Source of the DNA: an uncultured Clostridium sp.
Lineage (GTDB): Bacteria; Bacillota; Clostridia; Peptostreptococcales; Peptostreptococcaceae
Reading direction: 5' to 3'
Assembly: GCA_900550335.1 (NCBI GenBank)
Contig: URRU01000101.1
Coordinates: 1-6,401 of the forward strand
Length of the DNA stretch: 6,401 nt
The notes below the pieces were generated by a model. That model saw only the letters and a list, made by a program, of their open reading frames with translations, searched no databases and was not told the DNA's origin. The position numbers and the translations under genes were made by a program. Of the stretch, positions 1 through 6,401 are shown in pieces. Position 1 is the stretch's first letter. Each line of letters begins with the position of its first letter.

Positions 1-10
1 TTCAAAAATA

Positions 11-19
11 TGCTATAAT
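11..19 (+). promoter_or_regulatory. Extended -10 promoter for the cysteine desulfurase-thiI unit
   Basis: The bases TGC-TATAAT at 11-19 are a perfect extended -10 element (TGn followed by consensus TATAAT). A transcript would begin near base 26 and give a leader of about 40 bases before the start codon at 68. The -35 box would lie before the window begins, so it cannot be checked. No operator or riboswitch is visible in the short leader. Confidence rests on the exact match and the position, bearing in mind that AT-rich DNA produces TATAAT by chance. Confidence 0.6.
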
Positions 20-53
20 AAAATGATATATGTTTAAATACTTTTTAAGCGAG

Positions 54-59
54 GAAAGG
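54..59 (+). promoter_or_regulatory. Ribosome binding site that fixes the desulfurase start
   Basis: GAAAGG at 54-59 matches the complement of the 16S rRNA 3' tail and sits 8 bases before ATG at 68. An in-frame GTG at 59 overlaps this site, so it cannot be the start codon. The ATG at 68 gives the conserved family N-terminus with YLDNSATT a few residues in. Confidence 0.75.
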
Positions 60-67
60 TGTTATTA

Positions 68-1222
68 ATGGGAATATATTTAGATAATAGTGCGACAACA
101 AAGCCATATCAAGAAGTAGTTGATAGTATGGTAAAAGCACTTACAGAAGACTATGAAAACCCATCTGCAGCACACAGAATGGGTATGAAAATAGAAAAAA
201 ATATAAAAGAAATAAGAAGAAATATAGCTAAGACTATAGGAGCTAAAGAAAAGGAGATTGTATTTACTTCTGGAGGTACAGAGTGCAACAACATGATTAT
301 CAGAAGTTGTGCAAATCTTAATAAACAGCGTGGAAAACATATAATATCTACTTCTATAGAACATCCATCTGTTTTAAATACTTTAGAAGATTTAGAAAAG
401 GATGGGTTTGAAGTTACATATCTTCCTGTAAATTCTGAAGGAAAGATAAGTGTAGAGGATTTAGAAAAAAGTCTTAGAGAAGATACTATTTTAGTGAGTG
501 TTATGTTTGTAAATAATGAGGTAGGAAGTATTCAACCGATAAAAGAAATAGGTACTCTTCTAAAAAATAGAAAGAATAAAGTATTTTTCCATGTAGACGC
601 AGTTCAAGGATATGGAAAAGTGGATTTTAGACCATCTAGATACAATATAGACTTTATGAGTGTTAGTGCCCATAAAATACATGGACCAAAAGGAATTGGA
701 TTTATGTATATAAAGGATGGAAATAATTTTAAACCGCTTATGACTGGTGGAGGTCAGGAAAGTAATTTAAGATCAGGAACTGAAAATGTTCCGGGAATAT
801 ACGGTATGGGAGCTGCAATATCTAAGTTATTTTCAGATTTAAATGGCTCTATAGAAAAAATGGATTCATTAAAAAATCTTTTAAAAGAAGAAATATCAAA
901 AAATATAGATGGAATAAAGATAAATTCTCCAGCTGATGGGGTTTGTCATATATTAAATGTATCCTTTGAAGATGTAAGGGGAGAAGTACTTTTACATTAT
1001 CTTGAACAGAAAGAAGTGTATGTGTCTACAGGTTCTGCTTGCTCATCAAAGAAAAAGGGTAGCCATGTATTAAATGCTATGGGACTTACTCCAAATCAGA
1101 TTGAAGGAGCTATAAGATTTAGTTTATCTGATATGAACACAGAGGAAGAAGTAGTTAAGGCTGTAGAGATATTAAAAGACTCTGTGGAAGATTTGAGAAA
1201 GATAATAAGAATAAGAAGATAG
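68..1222 (+). CDS. Group I cysteine desulfurase (IscS/NifS family), probable sulfur donor to ThiI
   Basis: A 384-residue PLP enzyme that converts L-cysteine to L-alanine and holds the released sulfur as a cysteine persulfide. The fold type I signature is complete: the N-terminal YLDNSATT motif, His99 in the EHPSV segment (stacks on PLP), Asn149/Asn150 in FVNNEVGS, Asp177 and Gln180 in the HVDAVQ motif, and the Schiff-base lysine Lys203 in SAHKIHGPKG. The catalytic Cys325 lies in STGSACSS on the long mobile loop, which places it in group I (IscS/NifS) rather than SufS. Length and spacing agree with E. coli IscS (Lys206, Cys328). No iscU or other Fe-S scaffold gene follows; thiI does, 91 bases downstream with no terminator between. 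By analogy with Bacillus subtilis NifZ-ThiI, I infer a desulfurase dedicated to tRNA thiolation, though a wider role in Fe-S assembly cannot be excluded. The family call is near certain; the partner assignment comes from context. Confidence 0.95.
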   Translation: MGIYLDNSATTKPYQEVVDSMVKALTEDYENPSAAHRMGMKIEKNIKEIRRNIAKTIGAKEKEIVFTSGGTECNNMIIRSCANLNKQRGKHIISTSIEHPSVLNTLEDLEKDGFEVTYLPVNSEGKISVEDLEKSLREDTILVSVMFVNNEVGSIQPIKEIGTLLKNRKNKVFFHVDAVQGYGKVDFRPSRYNIDFMSVSAHKIHGPKGIGFMYIKDGNNFKPLMTGGGQESNLRSGTENVPGIYGMGAAISKLFSDLNGSIEKMDSLKNLLKEEISKNIDGIKINSPADGVCHILNVSFEDVRGEVLLHYLEQKEVYVSTGSACSSKKKGSHVLNAMGLTPNQIEGAIRFSLSDMNTEEEVVKAVEILKDSVEDLRKIIRIRR

Positions 1223-1301
1223 TTTTAGATATTTTAGAAAAATATTGAGAATAATAAAATTTAGAGAAGACAATAAAAAAATTAAAAGAAAATAATTGAA
1301 A

Positions 1302-1308
1302 AGAGGTG
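1302..1308 (+). promoter_or_regulatory. Ribosome binding site that selects the TTG start of thiI
   Basis: AGAGGTG at 1302-1308 has its AGAGG core 7 bases before the TTG at 1314. An in-frame TTG at 1296 lies upstream of this site and would add six residues unlike the family N-terminus. The TTG at 1314 is therefore preferred; no ATG or GTG is placed suitably near it. Confidence 0.7.
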
Positions 1309-1313
1309 CCGAT

Positions 1314-2489
1314 TTGTACAATATATTAATAGTTAAATACGGGGAAATAGGAGTAAAAGGAAAAAATAGATACCTTTTCGAAAATAAGCTTATAAAAAAT
1401 ATAAAAAATATGCTTAAACCACTAGGTGAATACAATGTTTACAAAGAATACGGAAGAATATATGTTGATGTAAACGACGACGATTATGAAGAAGTAATGG
1501 AAGAAGTTAGAAAAGTATTTGGTATAGTTGGAGTTTGTCCAGGGATAAAAGCCGAAAAAGACTACGATGTACTAAAAGCTACAGCATTAAAATTAATAGA
1601 ACAGAAGATAGAAGAAGGTGCTAAGACTTTCAAAGTTGAATCAAGAAGAGGAGATAAATCTCTTCCACTTACATCTCAGGAAATGAGTATAGACATAGGT
1701 GGATATATACTTTCTAATGTTAAGGATAGAATAAAAGTTGATGTTAGAAATCCAGAAGTTAAGGTTAGATGTGAATACAGAGAGTTAAATACAATGGTTT
1801 ATACAGACTCTGTACCAGGTTACGGTGGACTGCCAATGGGAACTGCAGGTAAGGCTATGTCTCTTCTTTCAGGAGGTATAGATAGCCCAGTAGCTACTTG
1901 GATGGTTGCTAAGAGAGGTATGGATATAGAATGTATCCACTTCCACACATATCCATTCACTAGTGAAAGATCTAGAGAAAAGGTATTAGACCTAGCGAGA
2001 ACTCTTTCAAGATACTGTGGACCAATAAAAGTACATTGCTGTAATATACTTGAAATAGAAAAAGAAATAACTGAAAAATTAAATAGAGAAGAAACTACTA
2101 TACATTCAAGAAGATTTATGATGATGATAACTCAGAGATTAGCAGAGCAGAGAAATTGTCAGGCTATAGTTACAGGTGAAAGTATAGGACAGGTTGCATC
2201 TCAGACTATATACGGATTAACTTGTACTAATGCTGTCTGTAGTTTACCAGTGTTTAGACCACTTATAGCTATGGATAAATCAGATATAATTGATATAGCT
2301 CAGGAAATAGGTACTTATGATATCTCTATAGTTCCAGAAGAGGATTGCTGTAGTGTATTTGCTCCTAAGAAACCTATAACTAAACCTAAGTTAGATAGAA
2401 TAGAAAAATCAGAAGAGAAACTAGATATAGAAGCACTTATAGAAGGTGCTATGGCAACTATTGAAACAGTTGTATGTGAAGTAGAATAA
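1314..2489 (+). CDS. thiI: tRNA 4-thiouridine synthetase ThiI, form without rhodanese domain
   Basis: A 391-residue cytoplasmic enzyme that adenylates a uridine (position 8 in tRNA) and replaces its oxygen with sulfur to give 4-thiouridine. Domains in order: an N-terminal ferredoxin-like domain (about 1-60, with the family motif [11 protein letters not shown]), a THUMP RNA-binding domain (about 60-165), and a PP-loop ATPase domain whose nucleotide loop SGGIDS is at 186-191. Cys345-Cys346 in PEEDCCSVF correspond to the conserved catalytic-cysteine region around E. coli Cys344. The protein ends soon after this domain, so the C-terminal rhodanese domain of E. coli ThiI (482 residues) is absent, as in B. 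subtilis and many Firmicutes. Sulfur must then reach the PP-loop domain cysteine from a desulfurase, which fits the gene directly upstream. Translation starts at TTG. Some ThiI proteins also serve thiamine thiazole synthesis, but the short form makes that less likely. Confidence 0.96.
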   Translation: MYNILIVKYGEIGVKGKNRYLFENKLIKNIKNMLKPLGEYNVYKEYGRIYVDVNDDDYEEVMEEVRKVFGIVGVCPGIKAEKDYDVLKATALKLIEQKIEEGAKTFKVESRRGDKSLPLTSQEMSIDIGGYILSNVKDRIKVDVRNPEVKVRCEYRELNTMVYTDSVPGYGGLPMGTAGKAMSLLSGGIDSPVATWMVAKRGMDIECIHFHTYPFTSERSREKVLDLARTLSRYCGPIKVHCCNILEIEKEITEKLNREETTIHSRRFMMMITQRLAEQRNCQAIVTGESIGQVASQTIYGLTCTNAVCSLPVFRPLIAMDKSDIIDIAQEIGTYDISIVPEEDCCSVFAPKKPITKPKLDRIEKSEEKLDIEALIEGAMATIETVVCEVE

Positions 2490-2517
2490 TTTAATAAATG
2501 ATAATAAAGAAATAATA

Positions 2518-2560
2518 GGGCTATCGCATAACATTAGTTTATGTGATAGCCCATTTTCTG
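2518..2560 (+). terminator. Rho-independent terminator of the desulfurase-thiI unit
   Basis: A 14-bp stem pairs 2518-2531 (GGGCTATCGCATAA) with 2539-2552 around a 7-base loop, followed by ATTTTCTGTT. The only non-Watson-Crick pair, G2526 with T2544, is a G-U wobble in plus-strand RNA but would be a C-A mismatch in minus-strand RNA, so the hairpin is built for plus-strand transcription. It lies 28 bases after the thiI stop codon. Confidence 0.85.
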
Positions 2561-2578
2561 TTATATAATTACTAATTT

Positions 2579-2608
2579 AAAAAGGCCATTGCATTAATTG
2601 CAATAGCC
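2579..2608 (-). terminator. Rho-independent terminator of the nitroreductase gene
   Basis: In minus-strand RNA a 10-bp stem pairs 2608-2599 with 2593-2584 around a 5-base loop and is followed directly by five U (2583-2579). The pair 2605/2587 is a U-G wobble on the minus strand but an A-C mismatch on the plus strand, which sets the direction. It begins about 10 bases after the nitroreductase stop codon. Confidence 0.85.
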
Positions 2609-2618
2609 TATATTAATC

Positions 2619-3164
2619 TTATTTAAAAGAAACTAAATCTTTAACTTCTAATCTTTCTGGAGCAGCTTTAGCTTCACCATCTCTGTATCCAACAGCTATT
2701 AAAGCCATTACATTTTCTTCTTCTGGAATTTCGCATATTTCTTTAACTTTTTTATCGTCAAATATTCCAAGAACAACACTTCCAACACCTTCATTGTAAG
2801 CAGATAAGCAGAATGTCTGACAAGCTATACCTGCATCAAATACTTCCCAACGGTCTTCTTTAGAAGTAGAGAAGCTACCGTCTTCTTCGTAACCACTTTT
2901 TTTACCTACAGCAGTAAGTACTACTAGAGCTGGAGCTCTTTTTATTGTTTTTTCATTGAAAACAAAGTTCATAACAGCTTCTTCAGCTACTTTAGTTTTG
3001 ATATCTTCGTTTTCTATTATATGGTATCTAGCAGTCTGAGAATTTTTCCATGATGGAGCAAATCTAGCTAATTCAATTATTTTTTCAAAAGTTTCATGAG
3101 AAATCTTTTCTTCAGTAAATTTTCTAACGCTTCTTCTTTCTTTTACACAGTTTTCAAAGTTCAT
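2619..3164 (-). CDS. Small FMN-dependent nitroreductase-family protein
   Basis: A 181-residue protein of the nitroreductase fold: homodimeric flavoenzymes that use NAD(P)H to reduce nitro compounds, quinones, flavins or other electron acceptors. The FMN-binding N-terminus ERRSVRKF (residues 9-16) and the APSWKNSQ segment (36-43) are both present. A core helix with GIACQTFCLSAYNEGVGS (112-129) leads into the VVLG turn, and IAVGY (156-160) ends the fold. There is no ferredoxin domain, signal peptide or membrane segment, so it is cytosolic and of the short single-domain type. GAGGGG at 3178-3173 lies 8 bases before the ATG and supports the start. It is a one-gene unit between two terminators, downstream of the pfl operon in the same orientation and convergent with thiI. 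The family is clear; the physiological substrate cannot be read from sequence, and such genes are often annotated only as nitroreductase. Confidence 0.92.
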   Translation of the reverse strand: MNFENCVKERRSVRKFTEEKISHETFEKIIELARFAPSWKNSQTARYHIIENEDIKTKVAEEAVMNFVFNEKTIKRAPALVVLTAVGKKSGYEEDGSFSTSKEDRWEVFDAGIACQTFCLSAYNEGVGSVVLGIFDDKKVKEICEIPEEENVMALIAVGYRDGEAKAAPERLEVKDLVSFK

Positions 3165-3209
3165 ATAAATATCCCCTCTCTAATTTAAATACATAATTAT
3201 TTACTTCTA

Positions 3210-3238
3210 ATTATAATTATATTATAAATTTCTGATAA
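3210..3238 (-). promoter_or_regulatory. Probable promoter of the nitroreductase gene
   Basis: Read on the minus strand, TTATCA (3238-3233, four of six matches to TTGACA) is 17 bases from TATAAT (3215-3210). Transcription would begin near 3203 and give a leader of about 39 bases. Three further TATAAT hexamers occur on the same strand at 3221-3216, 3226-3221 and 3252-3247, so the exact -10 is uncertain. A promoter is expected here because the pfl terminator lies just upstream. Confidence 0.4.
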
Positions 3239-3257
3239 AAACTATTATTATAGATAT

Positions 3258-3290
3258 AAAAAATCCCCAACCAAAAGTAGATTGGGGATT
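3258..3290 (-). terminator. Rho-independent terminator of the pflB-pflA operon
   Basis: In minus-strand RNA an 11-bp stem pairs 3290-3280 (AATCCCCAATC) with 3272-3262 around a 7-base loop and runs into a U tract at 3263-3258. The 3281/3271 pair is a U-G wobble on the minus strand and an A-C mismatch on the plus strand, so it acts on the pfl transcript. It starts only four bases after the pflA stop codon. Confidence 0.9.
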
Positions 3291-3294
3291 AAAA

Positions 3295-4035
3295 TTAATC
3301 AAATTTATTGTATACTTCAACACCATATTTTTCAATGATGTCTTTAGCTCTTTTTACATCTTCATCCTCAGCTTGAGGAACGCCCTCAAGAGGATATTTA
3401 AGTCCAAGCTCTTCCCATTTATGAACACCTAAAGTGTGGTATGGAAGTATTTCAAAACGGTCTACATTGTGTAGTGTAGATACGAATTCACCCATTTTGT
3501 TTAGGTTTTCTTCTGAATCTGTAACCCCAGGAACAAGAACGTGTCTTATCCAAACGGGTATATTTTTCTCATCAAGGTATCTAGCAAATTCTATAGCTGA
3601 ATTTATATCTATTCCAGCAAGTGATTTTGCATCTTCAGGAATCATATGTTTTAGATCTAAAAGAACTGTATCAGTTAGCTCTAATATATGAGCTATATCA
3701 GTTGCTTTAGTGCATCCTGATGTATCTAAACAAGTATTTAATCCGTTTTTCTTTGCTTCTTTAAATAATTCATACAAGAATTCAGGCTGTGCAGTAGCTT
3801 CACCACCAGAAGCAGTAAGCCCACCACCAGAAAATTCCATATATGTTTTATATTTTAAAGCATCTTGAACTACTTCTTCAGCTGTCTTTTCAGTACCGCC
3901 ATTTTTATTCCATGTATCTCTATTATGGCAGTATTTGCATCTTAAAGGACAACCCTGTAAAAAGACTATATATCTTATTCCGGGACCGTCTACGGTCCCG
4001 AAAGTTTCTATTGAATGTATTCTTCCTTTTACCAT
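3295..4035 (-). CDS. pflA: Pyruvate formate-lyase activating enzyme (radical SAM)
   Basis: A 246-residue radical SAM enzyme, the usual length for the family (E. coli PflA has 246). It cleaves S-adenosylmethionine reductively and the deoxyadenosyl radical abstracts a hydrogen from the glycine of PflB, switching PflB on under anaerobic conditions. Visible are the N-terminal ETFGTVDGPGIR segment, the [4Fe-4S] motif CPLRCKYC with Cys29, Cys33 and Cys36 (CxxxCxxC), and the SAM-binding GGE motif at 77-79 in TASGGEA. The protein looks complete and no ferredoxin-type insert is present, unlike many activases of other glycyl radical enzymes. It follows pflB by 46 bases in the same direction, so it is almost certainly co-transcribed. 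The ribosome binding site AGAAAGG (4052-4046) lies 10 bases before the ATG and is within a pair of competing hairpins. A further strong hairpin forms in codons 12-19. Confidence 0.97.
   Translation of the reverse strand: MVKGRIHSIETFGTVDGPGIRYIVFLQGCPLRCKYCHNRDTWNKNGGTEKTAEEVVQDALKYKTYMEFSGGGLTASGGEATAQPEFLYELFKEAKKNGLNTCLDTSGCTKATDIAHILELTDTVLLDLKHMIPEDAKSLAGIDINSAIEFARYLDEKNIPVWIRHVLVPGVTDSEENLNKMGEFVSTLHNVDRFEILPYHTLGVHKWEELGLKYPLEGVPQAEDEDVKRAKDIIEKYGVEVYNKFD
3981..4000 (-). other. GC-rich perfect hairpin inside the 5' end of pflA
   Basis: CGGGACCG (4000-3993 on the minus strand) and CGGTCCCG (3988-3981) form a perfect 8-bp stem with a 4-base loop TAGA. It covers bases 36-55 of the pflA reading frame and encodes the conserved GTVDGP segment with GGG, ACC and CCC codons, which look uncommon in the rest of the window. 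The structure is certain as a sequence feature; a role in slowing initiation or early elongation is inference. Confidence 0.6.
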
Positions 4036-4045
4036 TTAAACCAAG

Positions 4046-4083
4046 CCTTTCTGCCAATCAGAAAGGATAAGTCGTTTCTGATT
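4046..4083 (-). promoter_or_regulatory. Competing RNA hairpins over the pflA ribosome binding site
   Basis: In minus-strand RNA three segments follow one another: A, AATCAGAAA (4083-4075), overlapping the pflB stop codon at 4084-4082; B, CCTTTCTGATT (4066-4056); and C, CAGAAAGG (4053-4046), holding the pflA ribosome binding site. B pairs with A over 9 bp (loop of 10), extendable by two G-U pairs, or with C over 8 bp (loop of 5). The two pairings exclude each other. B-C hides the ribosome binding site; A-B leaves it free. No U tract follows either hairpin, so neither looks like a terminator. Regulation of pflA translation is inferred. Confidence 0.5.
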
Positions 4084-6316
4084 AAGCCATTTTGTTGTGG
4101 AATGTTCTGTTTATAACGTCTAACTGCTGTTCTCTAGTTAATTTTATGAAGTTAACTGCGTATCCAGAAACCCTAACTGTTAACTGTGGGTATTTCTCTG
4201 GGTGTTCCATAGCATCTTCAAGAGTAGCTCTGTCAAATACGTTAACGTTTAGGTGATGAGCTCTCTGAGCAAAGTATCCATCTAACATAGCTGAAAGGTT
4301 AGTTACTCTTTCGTCCATGTCTTTACCTAAAGATTTTGGTACTATTGAGAATGTATTTGATATACCATCCTGAGAATATTCGTATGGAAGTTTAGCAACT
4401 GAAGCTAGAGAAGCTAAAGCACCGCTGTTATCTCTTCCGTGCATTGGGTTAGCACCTGGAGCAAATGGTTCACCAGCTCTTCTTCCATCTGGAGTGTTAC
4501 CAGTTTTCTTACCGTAAACAACGTTTGAAGTTATTGTTAATATTGACTGAGTTGGGTAAGAGTTTCTGTAAGTTTTGTTTTTCTTTATTTTTTCCATAAC
4601 GTCTTTAACTATGAATACAGCTATTTCATCAGCTCTATCATCGTTGTTTCCGTATTTTGGATAATCTCCTTCAACTTCGAAGTCAACAGCTATTCCGTCT
4701 TCATTTCTTATAGTTTTAACTTTAGCGTATTTTATAGCTGATAATGAGTCAACACAAACTGATAAACCAGCCATACCACAAGCCATAGTTCTAAATACAT
4801 CTCTATCATGAAGAGCCATTTCTAGTGCTTCATAAGAGTATTTATCATGCATGTAATGTATAACATTTAATGTATTTACATATAATTTAGCTAACCAATC
4901 AGTGAATAAATCGAATTTTGACATTACTTCATCGTAATCTAAGTATTCAGAAGTTATTGGTTCGAATTTAGGTCCTACCTGAGCACCTGATTTTTCATCA
5001 ACCCCACCGTTTATAGAGTAAAGTAGAGTTTTAGCTACGTTAACTCTTGCTCCGAAGAACTGCATCTGTTTACCTATTCTCATTGCAGATACACAACAAG
5101 CTATACCGTAGTCATCTCCCCAGTATTCTCTCATTAAGTCATCATTTTCGTACTGTATTGAACTAGTGTCTATAGATACTTTTGAGCAGAAATCTTTGAA
5201 TCCCTGAGGAAGTCTAGTAGACCAAAGTACTGTTAAGTTTGGTTCTGGTGATGGTCCAAGAGTGTAAAGAGTGTTAAGAACTCTGAATGAGTTTTTAGTT
5301 ACTAATGTTCTACCATCTATTCCCATACCACCGATTGATTCAGTTACCCAAGTTGGGTCTCCTGAGAATAATTCATTATATTCTGGAGTTCTAAGGAATC
5401 TAACCATTCTTAATTTCATAACGAAATGGTCCATTAATTCCTGTATTTCTTCTTCTGTTATTGTTCCAGCTTTTAAATCTCTTTCGAAGTATATGTCAAG
5501 GAAAGTAGATGTTCTACCTAATGACATTGCTGCACCGTTCTGATCTTTAACTGCTGCAAGATATCCGAAGTATAACCACTGAACAGCTTCTTTTGAGTTT
5601 TCAGCTGGTCTAGATATATCGAATCCGTAGCTTTCACCCATTCTTTTTAATGCTTCTAAAGCGTTTATCTGTTCAGATATTTCTTCTCTTAATCTTATTG
5701 TATCTTCATCTATTGTTGATAGCTCTAAAGAATCTTTCTGAGCCATTTTGTCTTCTATTAATTTGTCTACACCGTAAAGAGCAACTCTTCTGTAGTCTCC
5801 TATTATTCTACCTCTTCCGTAAGCATCTGGAAGACCAGTTATTATACCAGATTTTCTGCATGCTCTCATTTCTTTAGTATAAGCATCGAAAACACCCTGG
5901 TTGTGAGTTTTTCTATATTTAGTGAATATTTTAGATACTTCTGGATCTAATTCGTATCCGTAAGCTTTACAAGAATTTTCTACCATTCTTATACCACCAT
6001 AAGGCATTATAGCTCTTTTTAGAGGAGCATCAGTCTGAAGTCCTACTATCTGTTCTAAATCTTTGTCTATGTACCCTGGTTTGTAAGCGTCTATTGCTGT
6101 TATAGTTGTAGTGTCAACATCAAGAGTTCCACCATTAGCTATTTCTTTTTTGCAAAGTTCAGCAACTTCGTCCCATAATTTTTTAGTTCTTTCTGATTCT
6201 CCTGCTAAGAAAGAAGCATCTCCTTCATAAGGAGTGTAGTTTAACTGGATGAAATCTCTAACATCAATTTCTTTATTCCAGTTTCCTGTTTTAAAACCAT
6301 TCCAAGCTGTAGTCAT
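4082..6316 (-). CDS. pflB: Pyruvate formate-lyase (formate C-acetyltransferase)
   Basis: A 744-residue cytosolic glycyl radical enzyme that converts pyruvate and CoA to acetyl-CoA and formate without reducing NAD, a central step of mixed-acid fermentation. It aligns by eye along its whole length with E. coli PflB (760 residues): the N-terminal [14 protein letters not shown] segment, [20 protein letters not shown] in the barrel, catalytic Cys407-Cys408 in [20 protein letters not shown], and the glycyl radical loop RVSGYAV with Gly718, 26 residues from the C-terminus. The N-terminus is a few residues shorter, and the E. coli segment before HLNVNV is about five residues shorter here ([15 protein letters not shown]). 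All catalytic residues are present, and the match to true PFL rather than glycerol dehydratase or choline lyase relatives is strong. ACGGAGGT-type binding site at 6328-6323 lies about 7 bases before the ATG, suggesting high translation. It is the first gene of an operon with pflA. Confidence 0.98.
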   Translation of the reverse strand: MTTAWNGFKTGNWNKEIDVRDFIQLNYTPYEGDASFLAGESERTKKLWDEVAELCKKEIANGGTLDVDTTTITAIDAYKPGYIDKDLEQIVGLQTDAPLKRAIMPYGGIRMVENSCKAYGYELDPEVSKIFTKYRKTHNQGVFDAYTKEMRACRKSGIITGLPDAYGRGRIIGDYRRVALYGVDKLIEDKMAQKDSLELSTIDEDTIRLREEISEQINALEALKRMGESYGFDISRPAENSKEAVQWLYFGYLAAVKDQNGAAMSLGRTSTFLDIYFERDLKAGTITEEEIQELMDHFVMKLRMVRFLRTPEYNELFSGDPTWVTESIGGMGIDGRTLVTKNSFRVLNTLYTLGPSPEPNLTVLWSTRLPQGFKDFCSKVSIDTSSIQYENDDLMREYWGDDYGIACCVSAMRIGKQMQFFGARVNVAKTLLYSINGGVDEKSGAQVGPKFEPITSEYLDYDEVMSKFDLFTDWLAKLYVNTLNVIHYMHDKYSYEALEMALHDRDVFRTMACGMAGLSVCVDSLSAIKYAKVKTIRNEDGIAVDFEVEGDYPKYGNNDDRADEIAVFIVKDVMEKIKKNKTYRNSYPTQSILTITSNVVYGKKTGNTPDGRRAGEPFAPGANPMHGRDNSGALASLASVAKLPYEYSQDGISNTFSIVPKSLGKDMDERVTNLSAMLDGYFAQRAHHLNVNVFDRATLEDAMEHPEKYPQLTVRVSGYAVNFIKLTREQQLDVINRTFHNKMA

Positions 6317-6322
6317 TTGGTT

Positions 6323-6328
6323 ACCTCC
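6323..6328 (-). promoter_or_regulatory. Strong ribosome binding site of pflB
   Basis: GGAGGT (6328-6323 on the minus strand) is a full match to the core Shine-Dalgarno sequence, with 7 bases between GGAGG and the ATG. It is clearly stronger than the pflA site (AGAAAGG, 10 bases away), consistent with PflB being made in excess over its activase. Confidence 0.8.
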
Positions 6329-6339
6329 GTAATAAAAAA

Positions 6340-6367
6340 ATTATATAAAAAATAAAATAATCTGCAA
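6340..6367 (-). promoter_or_regulatory. Possible promoter of the pfl operon
   Basis: On the minus strand TTGCAG (6367-6362, weak -35) is separated by 16 bases from a perfect TATAAT (6345-6340). A start near 6333 would leave a leader of only about 17 bases. The region 6331-6401 is almost pure A/T with other -10-like hexamers, and the window ends at 6401, so the true promoter and any anaerobic or redox operator may lie further upstream. Confidence 0.33.
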
Positions 6368-6401
6368 TTGTTATATTACCATAAATTTTACATATTGTAT
6401 A

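Noticed and set aside
59..67. Upstream GTG start for the desulfurase, adding three residues
   Set aside because: The GTG overlaps the ribosome binding site at 54-59, and the extra residues are not part of the family N-terminus.
80..364. Minus-strand open frame of 94 codons opposite the desulfurase gene
   Set aside because: It lies wholly opposite a clear PLP enzyme. Its product is rich in Phe, Tyr, Ser and Cys as expected from reading AT-rich code backwards, and resembles no family I know.
1229..1245. Small AT-only inverted repeat just after the desulfurase gene
   Set aside because: It has no G-C pairs in a convincing stem and no U tract, so it would be too unstable to act as a terminator.
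1245..1274. Possible internal promoter TTGAGA ... GACAAT between the desulfurase gene and thiI
   Set aside because: The -10 matches only four of six bases with an 18-base spacer, which is expected by chance in such AT-rich sequence; with no terminator in the gap, co-transcription is simpler.
1172..1435. Minus-strand open frame of 87 codons across the desulfurase-thiI gap, Phe/Ser/Leu-rich and membrane-like
   Set aside because: The hydrophobic look comes from reversed Lys/Ile/Asn codons. It overlaps the ends of two solid genes and shows no convincing ribosome binding site.
3434..4070. Plus-strand open frames at 3434-3691 and 3843-4070 opposite pflA
   Set aside because: They are antisense to conserved PflA sequence, including the radical SAM motifs, and have no recognisable domain.
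5271..5877. Plus-strand open frames at 5271-5543 and 5650-5877 opposite pflB
   Set aside because: They are antisense to conserved PflB. The Leu-rich, membrane-like product at 5650-5877 is a by-product of reversed Lys and Glu codons.

Overview
The window is AT-rich (A/T-heavy third codon positions, many AGA and ATA codons, very AT-rich spacers) and has strong GGAGG-type ribosome binding sites. Together with the gene content (a ThiI without a rhodanese domain paired with its own cysteine desulfurase, and a pflB-pflA pair), this points to an anaerobic low-GC Firmicute of the class Clostridia. A Peptostreptococcaceae-like host is my best guess from protein character, but I cannot prove it without a database search. 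There are no mobile elements, CRISPR arrays, tRNAs or rRNAs, and no gene-free stretch longer than about 130 bases.

Layout. Bases 1-2489 hold a two-gene plus-strand unit: an extended -10 promoter at 11-19, a group I (IscS/NifS-type) cysteine desulfurase at 68-1222, then thiI at 1314-2489, ended by a hairpin terminator at 2518-2560. On the minus strand, converging on it, is a single-gene unit: a small FMN nitroreductase-family protein at 2619-3164, with its own terminator (2579-2608) and a probable promoter near 3210-3238. Upstream of that is the minus-strand pfl operon: pflB (4082-6316) then pflA (3295-4035), ended by a terminator at 3258-3290.

Function. The desulfurase and ThiI should together make 4-thiouridine in tRNA. 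The desulfurase takes sulfur from cysteine as a persulfide and ThiI activates the target uridine with ATP and receives the sulfur. PflB splits pyruvate plus CoA into acetyl-CoA and formate during anaerobic fermentation, and PflA is the radical SAM enzyme that installs the glycyl radical on PflB. The nitroreductase is a generic flavin oxidoreductase with no clear link to either neighbour.

The genes themselves are ordinary and intact. The part most worth a second look is the pflB-pflA junction. A single CCTTTCTG segment can pair either with a copy of CAGAAA overlapping the pflB stop codon or with a second copy that contains the pflA ribosome binding site. In addition, a perfect GC-rich hairpin made of codons that look uncommon here lies about 36 bases into pflA. 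Both could limit PflA synthesis relative to PflB. This is inference from sequence only.
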